Below are positions 1 through 14,239 of a stretch of 64,000 nucleotides of DNA, in pieces. Both the position numbers and the translations under genes were made by a program. Numbering within the stretch: position 1 is the stretch's first letter; each line of letters starts with the position of its first letter. A model generated the notes under the pieces. That model was not told the origin of the DNA and ran no database searches. It saw only the letters and a program-made list of their open reading frames with translations. The stretch is from Nocardia tengchongensis (GTDB lineage: Bacteria > Actinomycetota > Actinomycetes > Mycobacteriales > Mycobacteriaceae): the NCBI RefSeq assembly GCF_018362975.1, contig NZ_CP074371.1, positions 4,030,001-4,094,000 of the forward strand. The letters are read 5' to 3'.

Positions 1-21
1 CCGCAGGACTTTCCACCGTAG
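1..21 (+). CDS. C-terminal tail of an upstream gene, possibly argC (partial)
   Basis: Six sense codons followed by TAG end 10 bases before argJ. In actinobacterial arginine clusters argC (N-acetyl-gamma-glutamyl-phosphate reductase) normally lies here, so this may be its last codons. Too little is present to identify it from sequence; the call rests on gene order only. Confidence 0.3.
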   Translation, partial: PQDFPP

Positions 22-31
22 GAGTGGCACC

Positions 32-1254
32 GTGAGCAACGACAGCAGCGTGACGAGCGGCAACGGCAAGCTGGTGCGGTCCCAGGGCGTCACCGCGCCG
101 CTGGGCTTCCGGGCGGCCGGTATCGCGGCGGGCATCAAGAAGAGCGGCAAGCCGGACCTGGCCCTGGTGTTCAACGAGGGCCCCGAGTACGCGGCCGCGG
201 GCGTGTTCACCCGCAACAAGGTCAAGGCCGCGCCGGTGCTGTGGTCGCAGCAGGTGCTGACCGGCGGCCGGCTGCGCGCGGTCATCCTGAACTCCGGCGG
301 CGCCAACGCCTGCACCGGTCCGGGCGGCTTCCAGGACACCCACGCCACCGCCGAGGAACTGGCGAAGGCGTTGAGCAACTGGGGAACCGAGACCGGCGCC
401 GGCGAGATCGCGGTCTGCTCCACCGGCCTGATCGGTGACCGGCTGCCCATGGACAAGCTGATCCCGGCCGTCACCGAGATCGTGCACGAGATGGGCGGCG
501 GCCTGTCCGGCGGCGCGGAGGCCGCGCGCGCCATCATGACCACCGACACGGTGCCGAAGGAGACCGCCTTCCACCACCGGGACAAGTGGAATGTGGGCGG
601 CATGGCCAAGGGCGCGGGCATGCTCGCCCCGTCGCTGGCCACCATGCTGGTCGTGCTCACCACCGATGTGGTCGCCACCCCGGCCCAGCTGGACGAGGCG
701 CTGCGCAACGCCACCAAGTACACCTTCGACCGTCTCGACGTCGACGGCTCCTGCTCCACCAACGACACCGTGCTGCTGCTGGCCAACGGCGCCTCCGGCG
801 TCACCCCGAGCCAGCAGGATCTGAACGCGGCCGTGCTCGCGGTCTGCGACGACCTGGCCGAGCAGCTGATGGGCGACGCCGAGGGCGTCACCAAGCGCGT
901 GCACATCACCGTGCAGGGCGCGGTCAGTGAGGACGAGGCGCTGATCGGGGCGCGGGCGCTGGCCCGCGACAGCCTGGTCAAGACCGCCTTCTTCGGCTCC
1001 GACCCGAACTGGGGCCGGGTGCTGGCTTCGATCGGCATCGCGCCCATCGAGCTGGACCCGAACCGAGTCTCGGTGTCGTTCAACGGATTCCCGGTGTGCG
1101 TCGACGGCGCGGGTGCGCCCGGCGCCCGCGAGGTGGACCTGTCCGGCCCCGACATCCAGGTGCTCGTGGAGCTGGGTCTGGGCGACGGCACGGCCACGGT
1201 GCGCACCACCGACCTCTCGCACGGGTACGTCGAAGAGAACTCGGCCTACAGCTC

Positions 1255-1258
<4 letters not shown>
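32..1258 (+). CDS. argJ: Glutamate N-acetyltransferase / amino-acid acetyltransferase ArgJ
   Basis: ArgJ moves the acetyl group from N-acetylornithine to glutamate, recycling it in arginine synthesis; bifunctional forms also use acetyl-CoA. The 408-residue length fits the family. ArgJ precursors cut themselves before a catalytic Thr, and the expected Ala-Thr-Met-Leu site is at Thr204, after a glycine-rich stretch (about 190-200). The C-terminal [11 protein letters not shown] segment is also typical. The GTG start has an AGGAG ribosome site at 20-24. The stop overlaps the argB start by 4 bases, so the two are translationally coupled. It is the first complete gene of argJ-argB-argD-argF-argR. 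Confidence 0.96.
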
Positions 1259-4842
<3,584 letters not shown>

Positions 4843-4879
4843 ACCCGGCCCACACAGCTCTCGCTCACACCGCGTTCGC

Positions 4880-5647
4880 TCACTCCGGCTTGTGTGCCAC
4901 CGCGAAGACGCGGCGGAACGGCAGCCATGTGGTGCCGTCCGGATTGCGCGGGTAGGCGGCGCGCAGGATCGGGGCGAGGTCGGCGCGGAAGTCCTGCCAC
5001 TCGTCATCGTCGAGGGTGTCGCGGACCGGGCGCAGGGCGGTGCCCGTAACCCAGTGCAGGACGGGGTCTTCGCCGGTCAGAGGCTGGAGGTAGGTGGTTT
5101 CCCAGGCGTCCACGCGGCAGCCGGCGGCGGTCAGGACCGTGGCGTATCCGGCGGGGTCGGGGACGGCCTGGCGGTCGAGAATGCCTGCCGCCGAGAGCCG
5201 CTCGCGCCAGCGCGGCGAGGCGGCGACCTCGCGGATCGCGACATGGGAAGGCGCGTCGAAGTTTCCGGGGACCTGCAGGGCCAGCCAAGCGCCGCCGGGG
5301 AGTGCTGAGACCCAATTCGGCAGCAGGGCAAGGTGATCGGGGACCCACTGGAGCACCGCGTTGGTGACGACCACGTCGGTGTCCGGGGCCGGACGCCAGT
5401 CGCGGACGTCGGCGACGGTCGCGTCGATGCCGTGTTCGCGTGCGGCGGCGACCATTTCGGGGGAGGAGTCGAAGGCTTCGAGGATGGCGCCGGGCCAGCG
5501 TTTCGCCAGGGTCGCGGTGAGATTTCCGGGGCCGCAGCCGACGTCGGCGACGCGTCGGGGCCGGTCGGCTCGCACCCGGTTGACCAGATCGAAGAACGGT
5601 CGCGCGCGCAGATCGTCGAAGGCGAGGTAGGTCTCCGGGTCCCACAT
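4880..5647 (-). CDS. tam: Trans-aconitate 2-methyltransferase
   Basis: Class I SAM-dependent methyltransferase that monomethylates trans-aconitate, a by-product that inhibits aconitase. The 255-residue protein begins with MWDPETYLAFDDLRARPF, very like Tam. It has the SAM-binding motif VADVGCGPGN (about 34-43), motif II with FDSSPEM, and NAVLQWVPDH in the middle. ATG 5647 is preceded by a GGAGG ribosome site. The gene sits on the opposite strand inside the arginine cluster, divergent from argG. A likely promoter with a palindromic operator is annotated upstream. Confidence 0.85.
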   Translation of the reverse strand: MWDPETYLAFDDLRARPFFDLVNRVRADRPRRVADVGCGPGNLTATLAKRWPGAILEAFDSSPEMVAAAREHGIDATVADVRDWRPAPDTDVVVTNAVLQWVPDHLALLPNWVSALPGGAWLALQVPGNFDAPSHVAIREVAASPRWRERLSAAGILDRQAVPDPAGYATVLTAAGCRVDAWETTYLQPLTGEDPVLHWVTGTALRPVRDTLDDDEWQDFRADLAPILRAAYPRNPDGTTWLPFRRVFAVAHKPE

Positions 5648-5676
5648 GGGTTCCTCCGCATCGTCGAATTTCCCAA

Positions 5677-5705
5677 ACCGTACGTACGTACTGTATTCCT
5701 GTCGA
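5677..5705 (-). promoter_or_regulatory. Putative tam promoter with GTACGTACGTAC operator
   Basis: On the minus strand a -35-like TCGACA (5700-5705) and a -10-like TACGGT (5677-5682) are separated by exactly 17 bases. A perfect 12-base palindrome, GTACGTACGTAC (5680-5691), lies in the spacer and overlaps the -10 box, where a bound repressor would block RNA polymerase. The repressor is unknown; the short symmetric form would suit a TetR-type protein. Confidence 0.5.
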
Positions 5706-5768
5706 GTCTGCCGGGCAAGGTTCCCGGAATGGATTCCCGCAGCCGGGGACCCCGGTTATGAATGGGAT

Positions 5769-5794
5769 TGCATCGTCATGCATAATCATTTGCA
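5769..5794 (+). promoter_or_regulatory. Candidate ARG box upstream of argG
   Basis: Three TGCA half-sites (5769, 5779, 5791) form two overlapping imperfect dyads, TGCATCGTCATGCA and TGCATAATCATTTGCA. AT-rich imperfect palindromes with TGCAT/ATGCA arms are the usual ArgR operator form. It lies about 100 bases before argG, with argR in the same window. The assignment is by resemblance only. Confidence 0.5.
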
Positions 5795-5896
5795 GGACGA
5801 CGGAGCGCACCACGGGACCGGGACGGAACCGCGGGCAGCGCACCGGTCGAGGGCTACACGGACTTGCACTACGGACTATTGAGGAGCACACGGACT

Positions 5897-7099
5897 ATGA
5901 CCAAGCGCGTCGTACTCGCCTACTCCGGCGGACTGGACACATCGGTCGCCATCAGCTGGATCGCGAAGGAGACCGGCGCCGAGGTCGTCGCCGTCGCCAT
6001 CGATCTCGGCCAGGGCGGCGAGAACATGGACGACGTGCGCCAGCGCGCGCTGGACTGCGGCGCGGTCGAGTCGATCGTCGTGGACGCCCGCGACGAGTTC
6101 GCCAACGAGTACTGCCTGCCCACCGTCCAGGCCAACGCCCTCTACATGGGCCGCTACCCGCTGGTCTCGGCCATCTCCCGGCCGCTGATCGTCAAGCACC
6201 TGGTCGAGGCCGCCGAGTACCACGGCGCCGACACCGTCTCGCACGGTTGCACCGGCAAGGGCAACGACCAGGTCCGCTTCGAGGTCGGCATCGGCGCGCT
6301 CGCGCCCGACCTGAAGGTCATCGCCCCGGTCCGCGACTACGCCTGGACCCGTGAGAAGGCCATCGAGTTCGCCGGCGAGAACAAGCTGCCGATCAACGTG
6401 AGCAAGAAGTCGCCGTTCTCCATCGACCAGAACCTGTGGGGCCGCGCGGTCGAGACCGGCTTCCTCGAGGACCTGTGGAACGCCCCGACCAAGGACGTCT
6501 ACGACTACACCGTGGACCCGACCGTCAACTTCGAGGCGCCCGACGAGCTCATCATCACCTTCGACAAGGGTGTCCCGGTCGCCATCGACGGCCGCCCGGT
6601 CACCATGCTCGAGGCCATCACCGAGCTGAACCAGCGTGCCGGCCGTCAGGGCGTGGGCCGGCTGGACATGGTCGAGGACCGTCTCGTCGGCATCAAGAGC
6701 CGTGAGATCTACGAGGCCCCCGGCGCCATCGCGCTGATCGCGGCCCACCAGGAGATGGAAGCCGTCACCGTCGAGCGCGAGCTGGGCCGCTACAAGCGCC
6801 AGGTCGAGCAGCGCTGGGGCGAGCTGGTCTACGACGGCCTGTGGTTCTCCCCGCTCAAGCGCGCGCTGGACGCCTTCATGCTCGACACCCAGCAGCACGT
6901 CTCCGGCGACATCCGCATGGTGCTGCACGGCGGCAACGTGGTCGTCAACGGCCGTCGCTCCGATGAGTCGCTCTACGACTTCAACCTGGCCACCTACGAC
7001 GCCGGCGACACCTTCGACCAGTCGCTGGCCAAGGGCTTCGTCCAGATCCACGGCCTGTCCTCCAAGGTCGCGGCGCGACGGGACCTCAACAGCAAGTAG
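5897..7099 (+). CDS. argG: Argininosuccinate synthase ArgG
   Basis: Condenses citrulline and aspartate using ATP to give argininosuccinate. The 400-residue protein has the N-terminal PP-loop AYSGGLDTS (about 8-16) that binds ATP, and [11 protein letters not shown] and [12 protein letters not shown] motifs of the citrulline and aspartate sites. ATG 5897 is preceded by GAGGAG at 5881-5886; upstream in-frame codons lack family similarity. It has its own promoter region with an ARG-box-like site, separate from the argJ-argR operon. Confidence 0.96.
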   Translation: MTKRVVLAYSGGLDTSVAISWIAKETGAEVVAVAIDLGQGGENMDDVRQRALDCGAVESIVVDARDEFANEYCLPTVQANALYMGRYPLVSAISRPLIVKHLVEAAEYHGADTVSHGCTGKGNDQVRFEVGIGALAPDLKVIAPVRDYAWTREKAIEFAGENKLPINVSKKSPFSIDQNLWGRAVETGFLEDLWNAPTKDVYDYTVDPTVNFEAPDELIITFDKGVPVAIDGRPVTMLEAITELNQRAGRQGVGRLDMVEDRLVGIKSREIYEAPGAIALIAAHQEMEAVTVERELGRYKRQVEQRWGELVYDGLWFSPLKRALDAFMLDTQQHVSGDIRMVLHGGNVVVNGRRSDESLYDFNLATYDAGDTFDQSLAKGFVQIHGLSSKVAARRDLNSK

Positions 7100-7153
7100 T
7101 AGCGTCGAGCCGGGCAGTTCGTGCACCAGCACCCGGCCGAAGGAGACGCGCCC

Positions 7154-9498
<2,345 letters not shown>

Positions 9499-9516
9499 CC
9501 TTTTAGCGACGACAAC

Positions 9517-9556
9517 GGCCCGGTGCGGTTCCGGTAGGGAACCGCACCGGGCCTTT
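9517..9556 (+). terminator. Rho-independent terminator after argH
   Basis: A perfect 16-base-pair stem (9517-9532 with 9538-9553) and a 5-base loop are followed by a short T run. It closes the argG-argH unit and also faces the convergent gene at 9593. Confidence 0.85.
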
Positions 9557-9592
9557 CGTTGTCCGCGTCGATGATTCAGGCGTCGGCGAGGA

Positions 9593-11168
9593 TCATGACG
9601 CGTCGGTGGAGCGCGCCCGTTCGAGCAGTTCGGTGAGTTCCTGGCGCAGTCCGTCATTGGGTTCGACGGCGGCGGCCGCAGCCAACCGGTCCAGGATCTC
9701 GGCGGGCGGATGCTCGCCGAACACCGCGCCCACCGCCCGCATGCCCATTCGGCGCAAGCGCACGGGGCGTCCACGCAGCGCGATGCGGATCAGTGGCCGG
9801 GCCGCATCGGGTTGGCCGGTACCCAAGCGGTTCAGCACGATCTCGAGAATGTGGTCGTCGGTGTTTCCCGGTAGCAGATGATCGGGGTCAGGGCCGGAAG
9901 CCATCTCGTCCACGGGCAGGAGTCGGACCGCCAGGCGCGCGAGGTCGGCGATGTCAGGATCGGGTGCGCGCCCGGCCACCCACGACCAGACGTACGGGGA
10001 CGGTGGAAGCTGCCGAATACGTTCCATGGCCAATGGATAGGCGTCTATGCCGACGGCTGCGGAGCAGCTCAGGGCATGGTTGAACGTGAATTCGCCGGTG
10101 GGGCTGTTCAATACGGATCGGACATGGTCGGACCAGTCGGGGCGTTCGAGTAGCGCCGAATACCGGCGGAGCAGTCGTGCGGTATCGCGGGCGGGGCCAC
10201 TCCGGCTCGGACGGGGGTTCGGTCAGCAGTCGCTGCAGGCTCCGGGCGGCGCTGATGAGAGTGAGGGTCGGGGCAGCATCGGCGAGCAGCTCGCCGAATC
10301 GAGCGATCACCGGCAGGGCGTCCGGGTAGTCGGTGATATCCGAGGCCGGTCCACCCGTGCAGGCCAGTGCGATCAGGATATCGGCGGTACCGTCGAGCAG
10401 TTCTGCGTCGACGTCCGGCGCGAGCAGGGCGTCGTGGAGCCCGCCGGTGGTGGCGGCCAGATGCGCGAGGTACTCGTTCAGCACACCGTTGCGGAAGCCG
10501 CCGCGCAGCAGCCACGCCTTGATCGTGGGATCCTGGGTTCCCTTCAGCCGTTCCACGACGTGGATGCGACCCCAGCCGTCGACGCGCTGCGCCAACTCGT
10601 GCAATGCCGGATCGCGATCGGGCTGGGTATTGGCCAGGGCTACCGCGCAATAGAGGGTCAGGTCCTCCAAACCGCCCAGGAGCAGCAGTAAGTCGCGATC
10701 GCGGGCGTCGCCGGACACGCCCAGCATGACGATGCCGAGCGCCACCGCGTCGCGGCGGGTGCCGAATTCGGTGAGGTCGCGCGCCAGCGTCCGCAGGGAT
10801 TCGGCGGGCAGGTCGAGCTCGCGTAACTCGCGGACCAGGTCATCGGCCACATCGAGGGCACGGCACTCGGCCAGCCGATCGTGCAGTGCCGCGGTGACCG
10901 CCGGGTCGCCTGCCGTGACGGCCTCGGTGACAGCGCTGATCAGCGTGGTCGCGGGTGGTGATTCCGAGGCCACGGCGAAGTGATGCGTGCGAATGCCGTC
11001 CAGCACAATCGAATTCAGGAATTCGCGCGGTCCGTCGGGCGTGTCCGGTAAGGGGCTGCCGCCGCCGGGCCAGGGTACTGGGCCGTGCATTGCGGTCAGG
11101 CTGAGAGCGTGAGCGAGAAGAGTGGTCCGGTTGTCCGCATCGGAGACCGGCCACTGGCCGGGGTTCAC
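9593..11168 (-). CDS. Hypothetical HEAT-like repeat protein, frameshifted
   Basis: No function recognised. The reading frame from GTG 11168 gives a helix-rich, Leu/Ala/Asp-rich protein with repeated two-helix patterns such as DLVRELRELDLPAESL and LLLLLGGLEDL, suggesting a HEAT/ARM-type repeat scaffold. Around 10193-10196, in a G4 run, the frame shifts. Removing one base joins SEPEWP to ARDTARLLRRYSALLERPDW and continues to the stop at 9593, giving about 524 residues. The junction reads naturally, so a one-base insertion error is likely. There are no signal peptide or membrane segments. It stands alone between the argH terminator and a small basic protein gene. Confidence 0.6.
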
Positions 11169-11299
11169 CGGCAGGGGCGCACGGCGCCCTTTCCATCGAA
11201 GAAGATCACGGCGTCACCATAGCGCGACGTCGCGGCGGGCGACAAGCATTTCTTGCCGGCCCGTTGGAGTTCCGAGACGAAACCCCAACGGGCCGTTGG

Positions 11300-11497
11300 T
11301 CATCCGCGACGATAATTCATGTGCTTCGCCGCGGGCACGGACGCGCGACCGGCGTCGTGCACCTTGCCGTCGCGGTTGTGTTGTTTGCGTTCACCTTTGC
11401 CGCGCCGTTCCCGGCGGGACAGCGGACGGTCGGCGGGTGTGTCGACGGTGAACTCCGGTGATGCGGGGATTTCGGGCAGCGAGAAGTGCTCGGGCAC
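11300..11497 (-). CDS. Small basic hypothetical protein (65 aa)
   Basis: The GTG start at 11497 has a perfect AGGAGG ribosome site four bases away, strong evidence that it is translated. The product has an acidic/proline N-terminal third (PEHFSLPEIP) and a very basic remainder (SRRERRGKGERKQHN), ending in KHMNYRRG. It contains no cysteine or hydrophobic segment. The composition would suit RNA, ribosome or DNA binding, but this is inference; no family is recognised. Confidence 0.65.
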   Translation of the reverse strand: MPEHFSLPEIPASPEFTVDTPADRPLSRRERRGKGERKQHNRDGKVHDAGRASVPAAKHMNYRRG

Positions 11498-11676
11498 AGG
11501 TCCTCCTAGGAATATGCGTGACCGACTCACCGGATCGGGGGCCGGTCGGAATCGGGAAGGCCACGGGTGGTCGGGATGATCGACCGCCGGGCGTCAGACG
11601 CGAATCGCGCTCAGGAGAAAAGGCACAGCCACATGCCGAGCACTGTAACCACAGGCCCGCATTCGCCGCATCTCAT

Positions 11677-12147
11677 TTAATTTCGGATGTCGGGCAGGGC
11701 GTGAACGGCGGCGGCGATGCCCTTCTTGTCGTAGCCGGCGGTGGGCAGGGTGGAGCCGTGGGCGTGGCGCACGATGCCGTCGCCGTCGACGAGCACGGTG
11801 CCGGACTGCTGCATGGTGCCGAAGACGCGGCGGGTCAGACCGACCGACTCGTGCGCGCTGCCGGTCGCGGCGGTCAGGACGGGGAACGGGATCCCGCGGT
11901 CGGTCTTCCACGCGTGACCCGCGGTGCGGTCCTCGGGCACCACGATGACGACCCGGATGTTCGCGTCGTCGAATTCGGTGCGGCGTGCGACCAGGTCACG
12001 GACGTGCAGGTTGCAGATCGGGCAGGAGGTCGAGCGCATGAAATACAGCAGGGTGCCGCGGACGTCGTGGTCGTCCGACAGTCGCCAGGGCTGCCCGGTG
12101 GAGTCGACGAGTTCCAGGTTCGGCACGGCGGATTCGATGGTGAGCAT
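11677..12147 (-). CDS. Thioredoxin-fold peroxiredoxin (AhpC/TSA-like)
   Basis: A 156-residue cytoplasmic thiol protein of the AhpC/TSA-redoxin class. YFMRSTSCPICNLHVRDL places a CPIC redox motif (about residues 44-47) where peroxiredoxins and thioredoxins have their active cysteines. The following VIVVPED and GIPFPVLTAATG segments match the fold, and GTVLVDGDGIVRH is the typical late strand pair. Its role is probably reduction of peroxides or disulfides. ATG 12147 follows an AAGGGA ribosome site. It lies 58 bases after an ECF sigma gene on the same strand, suggesting co-transcription and a redox-stress role. Confidence 0.75.
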   Translation of the reverse strand: MLTIESAVPNLELVDSTGQPWRLSDDHDVRGTLLYFMRSTSCPICNLHVRDLVARRTEFDDANIRVVIVVPEDRTAGHAWKTDRGIPFPVLTAATGSAHESVGLTRRVFGTMQQSGTVLVDGDGIVRHAHGSTLPTAGYDKKGIAAAVHALPDIRN

Positions 12148-12205
12148 GGCGGAGCGTCCCTTCGGAGGGCTGGAGGCGGGGCGGGCGAGCGGTGGGGGCC
12201 GGGCG

Positions 12206-12783
12206 TCACCGGTGGTGGCCGAGGCCCTCGCGGACGGCGGTTCGGGCGCGATGCAACTGCGATTTCATTGCCGCCGTGCTCAATCCGAGCGCGTCGGCGG
12301 TCGCGCGCCCGGGATACCCAGGACATCCCGCATGATCAGCACCCGGCGCTGCACCTCCGGCAACGCCGAGATCGCCTGTGCCAGCTCGTCGGCCTCCAGG
12401 CGGCGCAGCACCTCGTCCTCCGCGGAGCCGACGACATCGAGGCCCGCCGATTCGATACCCGGCGCCGTGTCCAGCAGCCGCCGGGCCCGGCGCAGGCACT
12501 CGTTGCGCACGATCCGGAACATCCAGGAGGCGAGCGCCGTGGTCGCCCGCAGGGTTCCGATCTTGCGGTACAGGATGATCAGCGCTTCCTGCGTGGCGTC
12601 CTCGGCGTCGCTGTCGGAGGCGCACAGGTGCTGCGCGAAGCGGCGCACATGCGGGTGCGCGCCGTAGACGACCGCGGCGATCGCCTCGCGGTCGCCGTGC
12701 TGGGCCGCCGCCACCAGCTGCTCACCGGCCCAGCCGCGTTCCACGTCGTGGTCCTTCGTGTCGATTCGTAGTGTCACCACCAT
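12206..12783 (-). CDS. ECF-type RNA polymerase sigma factor, frameshifted
   Basis: Sigma-70 family extracytoplasmic-function factor of about 192 residues. Region 2 is clear (DSDAEDATQEALIILYRKI and SWMFRIVRNECLRRARR), followed by region 4 (ALPEVQRRVLIMRDVLG). There one base is missing in a short run at about 12316-12319. The region 4 helix-turn-helix continues in another frame as YPGRATADALGLSTAAMKS to the stop at 12206. A deletion error is likely. No anti-sigma gene is adjacent. The peroxiredoxin gene downstream may share its transcript. The ATG start at 12783 gives a standard-length product. Confidence 0.8.
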
Positions 12784-12790
12784 AAGAGCG

Positions 12791-12826
12791 TCCCCGGCCG
12801 GAAAAGGATTCGAATCCGGCCGGGGA
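12791..12826 (-). terminator. Hairpin between DUF1801 gene and sigma gene
   Basis: Arms 12791-12802 and 12815-12826 are perfectly complementary over 12 bases. The hairpin sits just after the DUF1801 stop and only 7 bases before the sigma factor start on the minus strand. It lacks a good T run, so it may be a terminator for the upstream gene or may affect sigma translation. Confidence 0.55.
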
Positions 12827-12860
12827 AAGTGTGCCCGGGTGTACTTCGACGCGGTGCGCG

Positions 12861-13319
12861 CTAGCTCAGGGCCTGCCGCACGAGTTCGGTGACGCGGGCC
12901 TCGGTGGCGGGCGTCATGCTCTTCAGCGCGTAGTTGACCGGCCACATCTCGCCGTCGTCGAGGTTGGCGGCATCGTTGAAGCCCAGGATGGCGTAGCGGT
13001 ACTTGAACTTGGCGGCGGGCTGGAAGAAGAGCACGATCTTGCCGTCGCGGGTGTAGGAGGGCATGCCGTACCAGGTCTTCGCGCCGAGCTCGGGGGCGAT
13101 GGACTTGACCAGGGCATGCAGGCGCTCGGCGATCGCGCGGTCGGCGTCGTCCATCTCGGCGATCTTGGCCAGCACGTCCTGCTCGCTGTCGGCCTTGGCG
13201 GAGCGGGAGTTGCCGCGACGGGCGGCGGTCTTCAGTTCCGCGGCATGGGCTTTCATGGCGGCGCGCTCGTCGGCGCTGAAACCGACGGTGGTCTTCTGCT
13301 GGGAGGTCTTGGTGGCCAT
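12861..13319 (-). CDS. DUF1801 (YdhG-like) family protein
   Basis: A 152-residue soluble protein. The C-terminal two-thirds contain the family core KTWYGMPSYTRDGKIVLFFQPAAKF followed by YRYAILGFNDAANL. The N-terminal part is charged and helical (ADERAAMKAHAAELKTAARR). Some relatives are described as iron chaperone-like or DNA-associated, but no enzyme activity can be read from sequence. ATG 13319. The VOC gene lies upstream on the same strand, 69 bases away. Confidence 0.75.
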   Translation of the reverse strand: MATKTSQQKTTVGFSADERAAMKAHAAELKTAARRGNSRSAKADSEQDVLAKIAEMDDADRAIAERLHALVKSIAPELGAKTWYGMPSYTRDGKIVLFFQPAAKFKYRYAILGFNDAANLDDGEMWPVNYALKSMTPATEARVTELVRQALS

Positions 13320-13388
13320 GGCTGGATTCCTTTGCGGGAGAGGGGGAGACGTGTTGCGAGTGGGGGAGGGCTCGGCGCGAGGAGCGGG

Positions 13389-13735
13389 TCAGTTGTCCTG
13401 AACGAGGCCCAGCACGTTGCCGTCGACATCGGTGACGGTCGCGACCAGACGGCCCCACCCACGTCGTGCGCCGGCTGCTGGATGGCCGCTCCCGCAGCGG
13501 TGAGTTCGGCGACCTTGGCCTCGATATCGCCGACATGCCAGTACGACACCGGAGCCGACGGACTCTGCGCGCCCCCGGCCGGCACCAGCCCGATGTGCTG
13601 CCCCTCGGACTCGAACCCGACGTAGTAGGGCGAGTCGGTCTGCGGCGCGTGCCCCAGCAGCGCGGTGTAGACGGCCTTGGCGGCGGCCAGATCCGAAACG
13701 GGGTGCAGCACGGTCTTGATGCCCATCGTGGTCAT
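13389..13735 (-). CDS. VOC (glyoxalase/bleomycin resistance) family protein, frameshifted
   Basis: Small vicinal-oxygen-chelate protein of about 115 residues. It begins MTTMGIKTVLHPVSDLAAAKAV and contains GFESEGQHIGLVP and VSYWHVGDIEAKVAEL, the usual paired beta-alpha-beta modules. At a C4 run (13453-13456) one base appears missing: after HDVGGG the frame changes and ends RLVATVTDVDGNVLGL to the stop at 13389. The ATG at 13735 has an AGGAG site. Substrate unknown; family members include lyases, dioxygenases and resistance proteins. Confidence 0.75.
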
Positions 13736-13885
13736 GATTTCTCCTGGTGAGAGGGTGTCCATCCGGTGTGCATCCAGCTTCGCCCCGACACCCCTCGCCC
13801 ACATCCGTGCCGACCACGGACTCCACCACGGACCCCGACACCGACCCCACCCGTACCGTCGGCGGCGTCCCCGTGGATATCTGGT

Positions 13886-13891
13886 TAGTGT
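13886..13891 (+). promoter_or_regulatory. -10 box for leaderless SMR transporter mRNA
   Basis: TAGTGT ends 6 bases before ATG 13898, and no ribosome site lies between. This places the transcription start at or next to the start codon. Confidence 0.5.
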
Positions 13892-13897
13892 GCGGCT

Positions 13898-14221
13898 ATG
13901 ACCTTGTTGTTGCTGGCGTTGGCCATCGCGTGTGAGGTGACCGCGACGGTGTCGTTGAAGATCTCCGAGGGGTTCAGCAAGTTGGTGCCGTCGATCATCG
14001 TGGTGATCGGGTATGGGGCGGCGTTCTACTTTCTGTCGCAGGCGTTGAAGCGGGGGATGGCGATCGGGGTGGCGTATGGGATCTGGTCGGCGGTGGGGGT
14101 GGTGGCGGTGGCGACCATCGGGGCGCTGTTTCTGGACGAGCGGATCACGGCGGTGCAGATCGGGGGGATCGTGTTGGTGATCGCGGGGGTGCTGGCGCTG
14201 GAACTCGGTGGGGCGCACTGA
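13898..14221 (+). CDS. SMR-family multidrug efflux protein (EmrE/Mmr type)
   Basis: A 107-residue inner-membrane protein with four transmembrane helices. It works as a dimer that exchanges protons for lipophilic cations such as quaternary ammonium compounds. The membrane-embedded essential Glu is Glu13 in helix 1 (LALAIACEVTAT), matching EmrE Glu14. The helix 3 motif GVAYGIWSAVGVV is also typical. Because no partner SMR gene is nearby, it is probably a homodimeric, dual-topology pump. Mtb Mmr is the closest named relative by type. Confidence 0.9.
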   Translation: MTLLLLALAIACEVTATVSLKISEGFSKLVPSIIVVIGYGAAFYFLSQALKRGMAIGVAYGIWSAVGVVAVATIGALFLDERITAVQIGGIVLVIAGVLALELGGAH

Positions 14222-14239
14222 GGTTCGCGGGGCGGGGCG

